Origin: Bacteroidota bacterium | Lineage (GTDB): Bacteria; Bacteroidota; Kryptoniia; Kryptoniales; JAKASW01 | NCBI GenBank assembly: GCA_021785235.1 | Contig: JAJYGB010000340.1 | Location: 1 to 5,263, forward strand | Direction of reading: 5' to 3' | DNA length: 5,263 bases | Shown here: piece after piece, positions 1 through 5,263 of the stretch | Layout: each line of letters begins with the position of its first letter | How positions within the stretch are numbered: position 1 is the stretch's first letter | Translations under genes and position numbers: made by a program | The notes under the pieces: generated by a model | What the model was told of the DNA's origin: nothing | Seen by the model: the letters and a program-made list of their open reading frames with translations, nothing else | Database searches by the model: none

Positions 1-118
1 AAAAACTCCCGATTGGCCTCCCCTCAAGAAAAAAGTAATTCGCCTCTTCTGCTACGCGAAAACATTTCCATCTCGATACCTCTTTTTGCTTCTGCATCAC
101 TCTTCGGCCCGATTTAGC

Positions 119-234
119 CCGTTCTTTTGAGCGGACCGAATATTCCGGCTCAATATCGTTCTGTCCCCTCCTTGAGCCGGAGTAATCCTGATTCTATTAT
201 TCCGTTGGACCGAACAGAGCGTCGCCGTCGGTCC
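119..234 (+). promoter_or_regulatory. Cluster of three hairpins, possible structured leader RNA
   Basis: Three inverted repeats follow one another. The first pairs 119-124 with 129-134 around a TTTT loop. The second pairs 141-153 with 172-184, a 13-pair stem with a perfect 10-base core (TCCGGCTCAA against TTGAGCCGGA) and an 18-base loop. The third pairs GGACCGA at 207-213 with TCGGTCC at 228-234. The first two stems each contain one T-G wobble (122/131 and 143/182), which pairs only in plus-strand RNA. GGACCGAA also occurs at 133-140, so two copies could compete for the single complement at 228-234. No T-tract follows the stems, so a simple intrinsic terminator is not supported. No known riboswitch class was recognised. 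Confidence 0.3.
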
Positions 235-343
235 TCAGATTTCAAAGAACTTACAGCAGCCAAAAGTGAATGTCAAGATTGTACAGCACGCGCGTAGCTT
301 ATCTATTCGCGTTACCCCCGTCATGTTGGCGATGGCCCTTTGC

Positions 344-372
344 TTGTACTCCAATCCCGCCGTTTTTATATT
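344..372 (+). promoter_or_regulatory. Weak sigma-70-like promoter candidate
   Basis: TTGTAC at 344-349 and TATATT at 367-372 are separated by 17 bases. The second box matches TATAAT at five of six positions; the first matches TTGACA at only three. If used, the 5' leader would be only about ten bases long, and the hairpins at 119-234 would lie upstream of the transcript. Another TTGTAC lies at 279-284 without a good partner. Promoters in the Bacteroidota relatives differ from this consensus, so this is a candidate only. Confidence 0.2.
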
Positions 373-390
373 GTCAAAGCAACTTCTTAA

Positions 391-1038
391 ATGAAAAAGA
401 CTTACAGACTCTTTGTTTCCGTCAGCGCCGCCGCGTGCCTTTTCATCATGGGATGTTCAGGATCGTCGCCTCGGTTCACTTTCGGAAACAATGGGACATC
501 GAGTAGCAAGCCCCGGTTCACGTTTGACGAGACGCCGGAACAGCTGAAGGTCGAAGTCAAAGAGCTGAAGGCGGAGAACGACCGCGCCGTAAGCCCCGAC
601 AGGCTCCGGGAGGAGATCGGCCGGATGGAAAGGGATTCGCCTAACGCCGCCAGGAGCAGGCTGATGAGCACCATCATGTCATATATGGGCACTCCTTACC
701 AGATAGGCGGGACTACACACTCGGGTATCGATTGCTCCGGTTTCACGATGGAGGTTTTCAACTCCGTGTACGGAATCCAGCTCCCTCATAACGCGCTTGC
801 GCAGTCGGAGCTCGGCGAGAGGATCCCGAAGGATGATCTTAAGCCGGGCGACCTCGTCTTCTTCATCACGGTTGGACGGAGAATTAGTCACGTCGGCATA
901 TACATCGGCGACGATTTGTTCGCAAACGCGAGCGTGTCGGAAGGCGTGACGATATCGTCGCTCGACAGCCGCTACTATAAGCGCCGCTATGCGGGGGCTA
1001 CGAAGATTAACACAACGGACATTTCAAATGGCAATTAA
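391..1038 (+). CDS. NlpC/P60-family cysteine peptidase, lipoprotein
   Basis: A 215-residue envelope protein, probably a peptidoglycan endopeptidase of the Spr/MepS type that cuts peptide stems in the cell wall. The N-terminus (MKK, hydrophobic run, IMGC with Cys22) is a lipoprotein signal, so the mature protein should be lipid-anchored. Residues 23-46 are a Ser/Gly-rich linker carrying PRFTF twice (27-31 and 41-45). Residues 47-82 are charged and probably helical. The NlpC/P60 domain covers about 88-210. It has GTPYQIGG, the nucleophile Cys115 in GIDCSGF, LKPGDLVFF at 150-158, and His167 in SHVGIYIG. The third active-site position, His131 in E. coli MepS, falls on Asn179 with the same 12-residue spacing from the His; polar substitutes are known in the family. 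ATG 391 gives the complete signal peptide, although no clear Shine-Dalgarno precedes it. The end overlaps ubiD by 11 bases. Family assignment is firm; the exact bond cut is inferred. Confidence 0.9.
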   Translation: MKKTYRLFVSVSAAACLFIMGCSGSSPRFTFGNNGTSSSKPRFTFDETPEQLKVEVKELKAENDRAVSPDRLREEIGRMERDSPNAARSRLMSTIMSYMGTPYQIGGTTHSGIDCSGFTMEVFNSVYGIQLPHNALAQSELGERIPKDDLKPGDLVFFITVGRRISHVGIYIGDDLFANASVSEGVTISSLDSRYYKRRYAGATKINTTDISNGN

Positions 1039-2479
1039 TAATCTCAACGAGTTCATTCAACTACTGAAGAAGAAACACGAGCTGAAAGTGATCGACACTG
1101 AAGTCGATCCCAAGCTCGAGATTACCGAGATAGTCGACCGAGTGGTCAAGTCGGGTGGTCCGGCTCTCCTCTTCACGAACGTGAAGGGGAGCAAGATTCC
1201 GCTCGCAATAAATATTTTCGGTACGAAGCAGAGGATGGCGTGGGCGCTCGGCGTCGAGGACCTTGACGAAATAGGCGACAGACTTTCCGACATGCTTAAT
1301 CTCAAAGTCCCCGAATCGCTTCTCGGCAAGATGGCTATGATGCCTAAGCTGATGGAGATGGCGAAGTTTCCTCCGAAGATCGTGAAGAAGGGGGCGTGCC
1401 AGGAAGTCGTCATCGATGAAAAGGACGTCGATCTTTACCAGCTACCGATAACCACCTCTTGGCCACAGGATGGCGGGCCGTATATCCTTTTCGGACAAGT
1501 GGTTACAAAGGATCCGGAAACCGGGATCCGTAATATGGGACTCTACCGCCTCCAGGTCCTCGACAAGAACACGACTGCTATGCACTGGCAGAGGCACAAA
1601 GGCGGCGCGGCCCATTTCAGGAAGGCGAAGGAGAAAGGTATGAAGCGGCTCGAAGTCGCTGTGGTAGTGGGCTCGGATCCCGCTACTATGTACAGCACGA
1701 GCGCGCCGCTTCCTGAGAGTATCGAGGAATATCTCTTTGCGGGTTTTCTCAGGAAGGATCCAGTCGAGCTTGTGAAGTGCAAGAATGTCGACCTCGAAGT
1801 GCCGGCGGAATCCGAAATTGTTCTGGAAGGTTATGTCGACACGGAGGAGGAGCTCCGTCTCGAAGGGCCCTTCGGCGATCACACCGGTTTCTATTCTCTC
1901 GCCGACTATTATCCGGCGTTCCATGTTACCGCGATCACGACGCGCAAGAAGCCGGTCTTTGTCTCGACAGTGGTAGGTCAGCCGATAATGGAAGACGATT
2001 TTATGGGATTGGCCACCGAAAGGATCTTCCTGCCGCTGGCCAAGCTTGTCATTCCCGAAATCGTCGACTACCATATGCCATTCGAAGGTATATTTCACAA
2101 CCTCGTCTTCGTATCGATCGACAAGAGATATCCCGGTCACGCATTTAAAGTCATGAACGGACTCTGGGGAATGGGCCAGATGATGTTCGCGAAGGTCATA
2201 GTGGTCGTGGACAAGGATGTCAACGTTCAAAACACACAGGAAGCGTGGTGGTACGCGCTGAATAATATCGATCCGCAGAGAGACGTCGTTTTCACGAAGG
2301 GGCCTGCCGACGTCCTCGACCATTCTGCCCAGCATTTCAGCTTTGGAAGCAAGATGGGAATCGACGGCACCCGGAAATGGCCCGACGAAGGTTTCACAAG
2401 GCCATGGCCTGACAAGATTTCAATGACGGACGAGATCAAGAAGCTCGTCGACTCGAAGTGGAAGTCTTACGGAATTTAA
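1028..2479 (+). CDS. ubiD: UbiD-family prenylated-FMN-dependent decarboxylase
   Basis: A 483-residue cytosolic (de)carboxylase that uses prenylated FMN made by a UbiX-type enzyme; no ubiX is in this window. Length matches the family (E. coli UbiD is about 497). Comparison with known UbiD/Fdc1 structures places the Mn ligands at Asn169 (NMGLYR), His190 (RHKGG) and Glu234 (EEYLFAG), and the catalytic Arg-acid-acid set at Arg174, Glu279 and Asp284 (EGPFGDHTG). All appear intact, so the enzyme should be active. Other family blocks are ITTSWPQDGGPY at 141-152 and PAESEIVLEGY at 259-269. ATG 1028 (MAINNLNEF) was chosen over the in-frame ATG at 989, whose 13 extra residues lie inside the NlpC gene and look non-native. 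Only a weak GGAC precedes it, so translation may be coupled to the upstream gene by the 11-base overlap. The substrate cannot be read from sequence: a quinone precursor (ubiquinone or menaquinone branch) is the usual role, but related enzymes act on other aromatic acids. Confidence 0.93.
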   Translation: MAINNLNEFIQLLKKKHELKVIDTEVDPKLEITEIVDRVVKSGGPALLFTNVKGSKIPLAINIFGTKQRMAWALGVEDLDEIGDRLSDMLNLKVPESLLGKMAMMPKLMEMAKFPPKIVKKGACQEVVIDEKDVDLYQLPITTSWPQDGGPYILFGQVVTKDPETGIRNMGLYRLQVLDKNTTAMHWQRHKGGAAHFRKAKEKGMKRLEVAVVVGSDPATMYSTSAPLPESIEEYLFAGFLRKDPVELVKCKNVDLEVPAESEIVLEGYVDTEEELRLEGPFGDHTGFYSLADYYPAFHVTAITTRKKPVFVSTVVGQPIMEDDFMGLATERIFLPLAKLVIPEIVDYHMPFEGIFHNLVFVSIDKRYPGHAFKVMNGLWGMGQMMFAKVIVVVDKDVNVQNTQEAWWYALNNIDPQRDVVFTKGPADVLDHSAQHFSFGSKMGIDGTRKWPDEGFTRPWPDKISMTDEIKKLVDSKWKSYGI

Positions 2480-2483
2480 ATCA

Positions 2484-2518
2484 GAATTTTGAATTATGAA
2501 TTTTGAATTCTCAATTGG
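2484..2518 (+). repeat. AT-rich heptamer tandem repeat (GAATTNT)
   Basis: Beginning five bases after the ubiD stop, a 7-base unit with consensus GAATTNT repeats at 2484, 2491, 2498 and 2505, with a degenerate fifth copy (CAATTGG) at 2512. The 12-mer GAATTTTGAATT therefore occurs twice, 14 bases apart. The unit is AT-rich and contrasts with the flanking coding DNA. GAATTC at 2505-2510 and CAATTG at 2512-2517 are each self-complementary. It fills most of the gap before the next gene and contains an in-frame ATG at 2496 that probably is not the true start. Confidence 0.75.
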
Positions 2519-2537
2519 AATTAAGAAGCACAGAGGA

Positions 2538-2996
2538 ATGACGAAGAATCTCTTCCTCTTGCTGACAGTAGCGCTACCGCTTCTTCTTGTGTCGTGCTCG
2601 AAAAATCCGCGGCAGTTTCAGGAAGAGGGTATGAAGGCTTACGTGGCCGGCGATTATGCTAAAGCTCAGGACTTTTTTGCCGATGGAATAAAGAAAGAAG
2701 GTTCCAGGGAACTCTATGCAGGATTTATCGCGGCAAACCTCGTGACAGGAAAATATCCGCAGATAAACGCTGCTTACAATACGTTGTGCGATGATATCCA
2801 CGCATCGCTCGTCAACCTGTACGGGAAAAGGTCCGTTCAAGCCCTCGGAGTCACGAGCGGGTTGACGCCGTACAAAATTGCCGGCGGGAATCAAGTGCCC
2901 TCAGACTATCCGCAGACTATTATGCTCCAGGAGAATGCCGATTTCAGCGGATACCTTACTATCAAGGGACAAATCGACAGCATATTGAGGAAATGA
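2538..2996 (+). CDS. Small lipoprotein with a TPR-like motif, function unknown
   Basis: A 152-residue protein with a clear lipoprotein signal: MTKN, a Leu-rich hydrophobic core at 5-17 and lipobox LVSC with Cys20. Residues 28-53 (EEGMKAYVAGDYAKAQDFFADGI, roughly) have the spacing of one tetratricopeptide helix pair, suggesting a protein-protein contact surface. The C-terminal half (about 75-152) matches no family I recognise; it has PYKIAGGN at 111-118 and a Pro/Tyr-rich stretch at 121-125. ATG 2538 was preferred to the in-frame ATG at 2496, because the latter lies in the heptamer repeat and adds 14 residues ahead of a normal signal peptide. AGAGGA abuts ATG 2538, closer than usual for a ribosome-binding site. 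The stop overlaps the next gene as ATGA, so the two are probably co-translated, which hints at a partnership with the M1-like protein (inference). Confidence 0.82.
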   Translation: MTKNLFLLLTVALPLLLVSCSKNPRQFQEEGMKAYVAGDYAKAQDFFADGIKKEGSRELYAGFIAANLVTGKYPQINAAYNTLCDDIHASLVNLYGKRSVQALGVTSGLTPYKIAGGNQVPSDYPQTIMLQENADFSGYLTIKGQIDSILRK

Positions 2997-5029
2997 GATC
3001 TCCTTTGGGAGGTAAATTCATTGGGTCGCGATGGAGCTACCGCCGCCGCTTTCTTCTCCACACATCAGTCGTCTTCTCGTTCCTTCTGTTTTTCTCTTGC
3101 GTTGCCGTAGCAAGACTTTCGGGCAAGCGGATCGCTAACTATTCTATCGACGTTCAACTTAATCCCCGCGCAAATTCGATTGACGGACGCGAGGTCCTCG
3201 TGTGGCATAACACCACGAGCCATAACGCCGCAAGCCTGTTTTTTCATCTAGATCCGAACGCGTTTAAGAGCGATAATACCGCGTATATGACAGGAAGAGG
3301 ACGCACCATTTCAGCTTCTGCCTGCGGATGGATAAACATAATTGGCATCGCCGACCTTCGGACAAACACCGATCTGACAGATCAGATCCAATACGTTCAT
3401 CCAGACGACGGTGACACGAGTGACAGTACTGTTATGATGGTACAGCTGCCCTCACCCGTCGGCCCGGGAGACTCGATCGCAATATCGATCGATTTTAACG
3501 AGCAATTGCCGGAGGCGATTTTAGGGCGCGGCTGGGCGCCAGGTTCGAAATTCTATCTCGTCTCAAAGTGGTTCCCTAAAATTGGTGTATTTCGGAATGG
3601 GGCTTGGAATTGTCGTCAGGTCCGCGCCTTGAGCGGTTCTTTCGCGGATTTCGGCGCGTATGACGTGAAGATTACCGTCCCGGGCGGATACAAGGTTGGC
3701 GCGACCGGTGAGGAAGTCGGAATGTCGCCGAACTCGAACGGTACCCTCACGTTTCACTACTCAACCGACGATGTCCACGACTTCGCCTGGACCGCCTCTC
3801 CTGACTTCGTGAGTATCACTCGCGAGTTCAAGTACCCAGGTCTTCCGGACACAAAGGTTTTACTCCTGCTTCAGCGCGATCACCGCTCGATGGCGCGCAG
3901 ATATCTCTCGGCGGTAGACACGGCGATGAAGTACTTCGGCTTATGGTACGGGCCTTATCCTTACCCTGTGCTGACTGTCGTCGATCTCCCACGGACGATG
4001 CGGGGTGGGAGGTCGTTCGCCGAGAACAGAAGCGAATTCGAGTCCCCCACCCTAATTGCCGTCGGCGCTTCAGTTTACACGCTTAAGAACTCCCTCTCGC
4101 TGGAAGCGGCCACGATACGAGAGCTTGGATACCAGTACTGGTACGGTGTTGTCGCGAACAGCGGTTTCGAGAACGCCTGGCTCGACAAAGGATTGGATTT
4201 GTATTCATCGGGGAGAGTCTTGGAGAAAGCGTATGGCCCTCGCGCTTCAATATTCAAACTCGGAGGCGTGTACCCTGTTTACATGCAACCTATAGCGACG
4301 GTACTAGGGGTCCCGGTCGCGTCGATTATTGGGAAGGTGTGGATCCGCGAACCATATGAAAAGCTCTCCCGCTATTTGAGGAACTCGAAGACAAATGCCA
4401 TTTCCGATTACGGACGTCGAAGTCCGGGCAGAAGTGCGAGCAACACTCTGTTGTATGAAAAGCCTGATCTTCTCCTATGGACGCTAGAAGGCGTTCTGGG
4501 GAAGGATACGATGGCGACTGTACTGAAGACTTACTTCAACGAATTTAAATTCAGGCACCCGACTCCCGCGGATTTTGAGAATGAGTGTCAACAGATGTCA
4601 GGAAGGAACCTCGCGTGGTTTTTCAATCAGTTTGTTGATGGTACAGGCACTGCACACTTTGCCGTAAAGTCGATCAACTATTTTCAGGAAACCGATCTCG
4701 GCACGGGTGCATCGAGCTATTACACTACGGTCGTCGTTGCCCGGAACGGCGAGGTTAAGATGCCGGTCGAAGTTCGCCTGGCGCTTGATGACGGCACTGC
4801 GGTAGACACTTTGTGGAATGGAGAGAGCAGGTGGCAATCGTTTAGCTTTAAGACCAGCGCTCCTCCCGATTATGCCGTGGTGGATCCCGCCGGAAAGATT
4901 CCGCTCGACACAGACTACTCGAATAACAGTCTCCGACTTCATTCGTACTTTTTGCCGGTGTTGAAATGGGCGGGGAGGATATTCAATTATTTCCAGAATA
5001 TGCTTTTGAACATGGGGACGTTGGTTTGA
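2993..5029 (+). CDS. Exported M1-aminopeptidase-fold protein lacking zinc ligands (pseudo-peptidase)
   Basis: A 678-residue protein with a signal peptide (SYRRR, hydrophobic 21-36, likely cut after AVA at 38-40), so periplasmic or outer-membrane facing. Residues 45-260 form the beta-rich N-terminal domain of M1 peptidases; about 270-570 is the gluzincin-like domain; 580-645 looks like a closing beta-sandwich (MPVEVRLALDDG, VDPAGK). In M1 enzymes zinc is bound by HExxH-x18-E. Here the block reads Arg376-Glu-Leu-Gly-Tyr380 and, exactly 18 residues later, Lys399 in WLDKG, so all three ligands are replaced. The general-base Glu377, a Glu350 matching the substrate-binding GxMEN Glu (FESPTLI), and Tyr488 (YEKP), matching the transition-state Tyr, remain. 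The frame is open throughout and the length is normal, which argues against a decaying gene. It probably binds a partner or peptide rather than cutting one. Residues 650-678 are a hydrophobic or amphipathic tail that may touch the membrane. ATG 2993 overlaps the previous stop by four bases, with GAGG two bases upstream. Confidence 0.85.
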   Translation: MRSPLGGKFIGSRWSYRRRFLLHTSVVFSFLLFFSCVAVARLSGKRIANYSIDVQLNPRANSIDGREVLVWHNTTSHNAASLFFHLDPNAFKSDNTAYMTGRGRTISASACGWINIIGIADLRTNTDLTDQIQYVHPDDGDTSDSTVMMVQLPSPVGPGDSIAISIDFNEQLPEAILGRGWAPGSKFYLVSKWFPKIGVFRNGAWNCRQVRALSGSFADFGAYDVKITVPGGYKVGATGEEVGMSPNSNGTLTFHYSTDDVHDFAWTASPDFVSITREFKYPGLPDTKVLLLLQRDHRSMARRYLSAVDTAMKYFGLWYGPYPYPVLTVVDLPRTMRGGRSFAENRSEFESPTLIAVGASVYTLKNSLSLEAATIRELGYQYWYGVVANSGFENAWLDKGLDLYSSGRVLEKAYGPRASIFKLGGVYPVYMQPIATVLGVPVASIIGKVWIREPYEKLSRYLRNSKTNAISDYGRRSPGRSASNTLLYEKPDLLLWTLEGVLGKDTMATVLKTYFNEFKFRHPTPADFENECQQMSGRNLAWFFNQFVDGTGTAHFAVKSINYFQETDLGTGASSYYTTVVVARNGEVKMPVEVRLALDDGTAVDTLWNGESRWQSFSFKTSAPPDYAVVDPAGKIPLDTDYSNNSLRLHSYFLPVLKWAGRIFNYFQNMLLNMGTLV

Positions 5030-5052
5030 ATATCGGCGCACCTAGAGCACTA

Positions 5053-5263
5053 ATGTTGGGAGTTGGGAGATCGCTTAAGAACTGGAGGCTTTGGGGTATT
5101 TTTTACGCGCTGAATTTTCTCTTCGCCGCGGTTCTTGCTCTCCCTTTTGTGGTAATCTTCATGAGGAGCGTGTCGAAGAGTCTTGTGGGGACCTCTCTCC
5201 TTTCAGGCTTCAGTTATCGATGGTACGTGGAATTCATGCATGCGAACGGAAAATATTTCAGCT
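5053..5263 (+). CDS. Membrane protein of unknown function, N-terminal part only
   Basis: The first 70 codons are visible and the gene continues past the right edge. The N-terminus is MLGVGRSLKNWRLWG, a basic and Trp-rich amphipathic segment, followed by a strong transmembrane helix (about residues 14-36, FYALNFLFAAVLALPFVV) and then a polar stretch with SLVGTSLLSGF. This resembles uncharacterised multi-pass membrane proteins that I recall beside M1-type peptidase genes in Ignavibacteria-like genomes; that is memory, not a search. ATG 5053 has AGAG five bases upstream. An alternative TTG at 5026 would add nine residues and overlap the M1-like stop as TTGA. The frame is also open further upstream inside the M1-like gene, but without protein character. 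The close spacing (23 bases or a 4-base overlap) implies co-transcription. Confidence 0.7.
   Translation, partial: MLGVGRSLKNWRLWGIFYALNFLFAAVLALPFVVIFMRSVSKSLVGTSLLSGFSYRWYVEFMHANGKYFS

Larger units (their letters stand above)
1..390. other. Non-coding leader / intergenic region
   Basis: No convincing coding region is visible on either strand here. The short open frame beginning at 270 has no protein-like character and runs out of frame into the lipoprotein gene that follows. The first 260 bases of the plus strand are rich in C and T. I saw no tRNA cloverleaf, no rRNA-like stretch and no transposon ends. The region holds three inverted repeats between 119 and 234 and a weak promoter-like pair at 344-372, both listed separately. 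The left edge may lie in the spacer after an upstream gene outside the window. Confidence 0.6.

Noticed and set aside
141..184. The strong inverted repeat as an intrinsic terminator of an upstream gene
   Set aside because: No T-run follows the stem on either strand and the loop is 18 bases, so a Rho-independent terminator is not supported.
270..506. 78-codon plus-strand open frame overlapping the start of the NlpC gene
   Set aside because: It overlaps the signal peptide and linker of a well-supported gene in another frame and its translation has no domain or clear start signal.
1510..1530. GGATCC pair forming an imperfect palindrome in ubiD
   Set aside because: It lies within a coding stretch encoding conserved KDPETGIRN and needs a bulge to pair; chance and codon use suffice.
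1442..2335. Long open frame of 297 codons on the minus strand, antisense to ubiD
   Set aside because: The plus-strand frame encodes an unambiguous UbiD protein with all key residues. The antisense frame has no recognisable domain and is a by-product of codon bias.
3083..3110. FFSC near residue 36 of the M1-like protein as a lipobox
   Set aside because: Phe at the -2 and -3 positions fits a lipobox poorly, while AVA at 38-40 is a good signal peptidase I site.
2993..5029. M1-like gene as a pseudogene
   Set aside because: The frame is uninterrupted over 678 codons, with signal peptide, all domains and normal operon overlaps, so loss of catalysis without gene decay is the better reading.
4598..5041. 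147-codon minus-strand open frame opposite the end of the M1-like gene
   Set aside because: It is antisense to a C-terminal region with clear M1-family character and its product shows no domain.

Overview
The window holds five genes, all on the plus strand, behind a roughly 390-base non-coding leader. No minus-strand gene is supportable. Base composition is about even GC/AT. Shine-Dalgarno signals are weak or oddly spaced. The gene types are exported lipoproteins, an M1-fold periplasmic protein and a UbiD decarboxylase of the kind seen in menaquinone-making bacteria. Together these suggest a Gram-negative member of the Bacteroidota/Chlorobi/Ignavibacteria (FCB) assemblage. That placement is an inference from protein style, not from a marker gene.

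Layout. Bases 1-390 hold no gene but contain three successive inverted repeats (119-134, 141-184, 207-234) and a weak promoter-like pair just before the first gene. 391-1038 encodes a lipoprotein with an NlpC/P60 cysteine-peptidase domain. 1028-2479 encodes a UbiD-family prenylated-FMN decarboxylase whose start overlaps the previous stop by 11 bases. A 58-base gap follows, containing an AT-rich heptamer repeat. 2538-2996 encodes a small TPR-like lipoprotein. 2993-5029 encodes a 678-residue exported protein with the M1 aminopeptidase fold, joined to the previous gene by an ATGA overlap. From about 5053 a membrane protein begins and runs off the right edge.

The genes are packed like one operon. 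Four of the five products are predicted to act at or beyond the inner membrane; UbiD is a cytosolic enzyme and the functional outsider.

The most notable observation is in the M1-like protein. The canonical zinc site HExxH-x18-E is present in position and spacing but reads RELGY-x18-K, so all three metal ligands are replaced while the rest of the fold is intact. It looks like a conserved, catalytically dead pseudo-peptidase, closely coupled to a downstream membrane protein.
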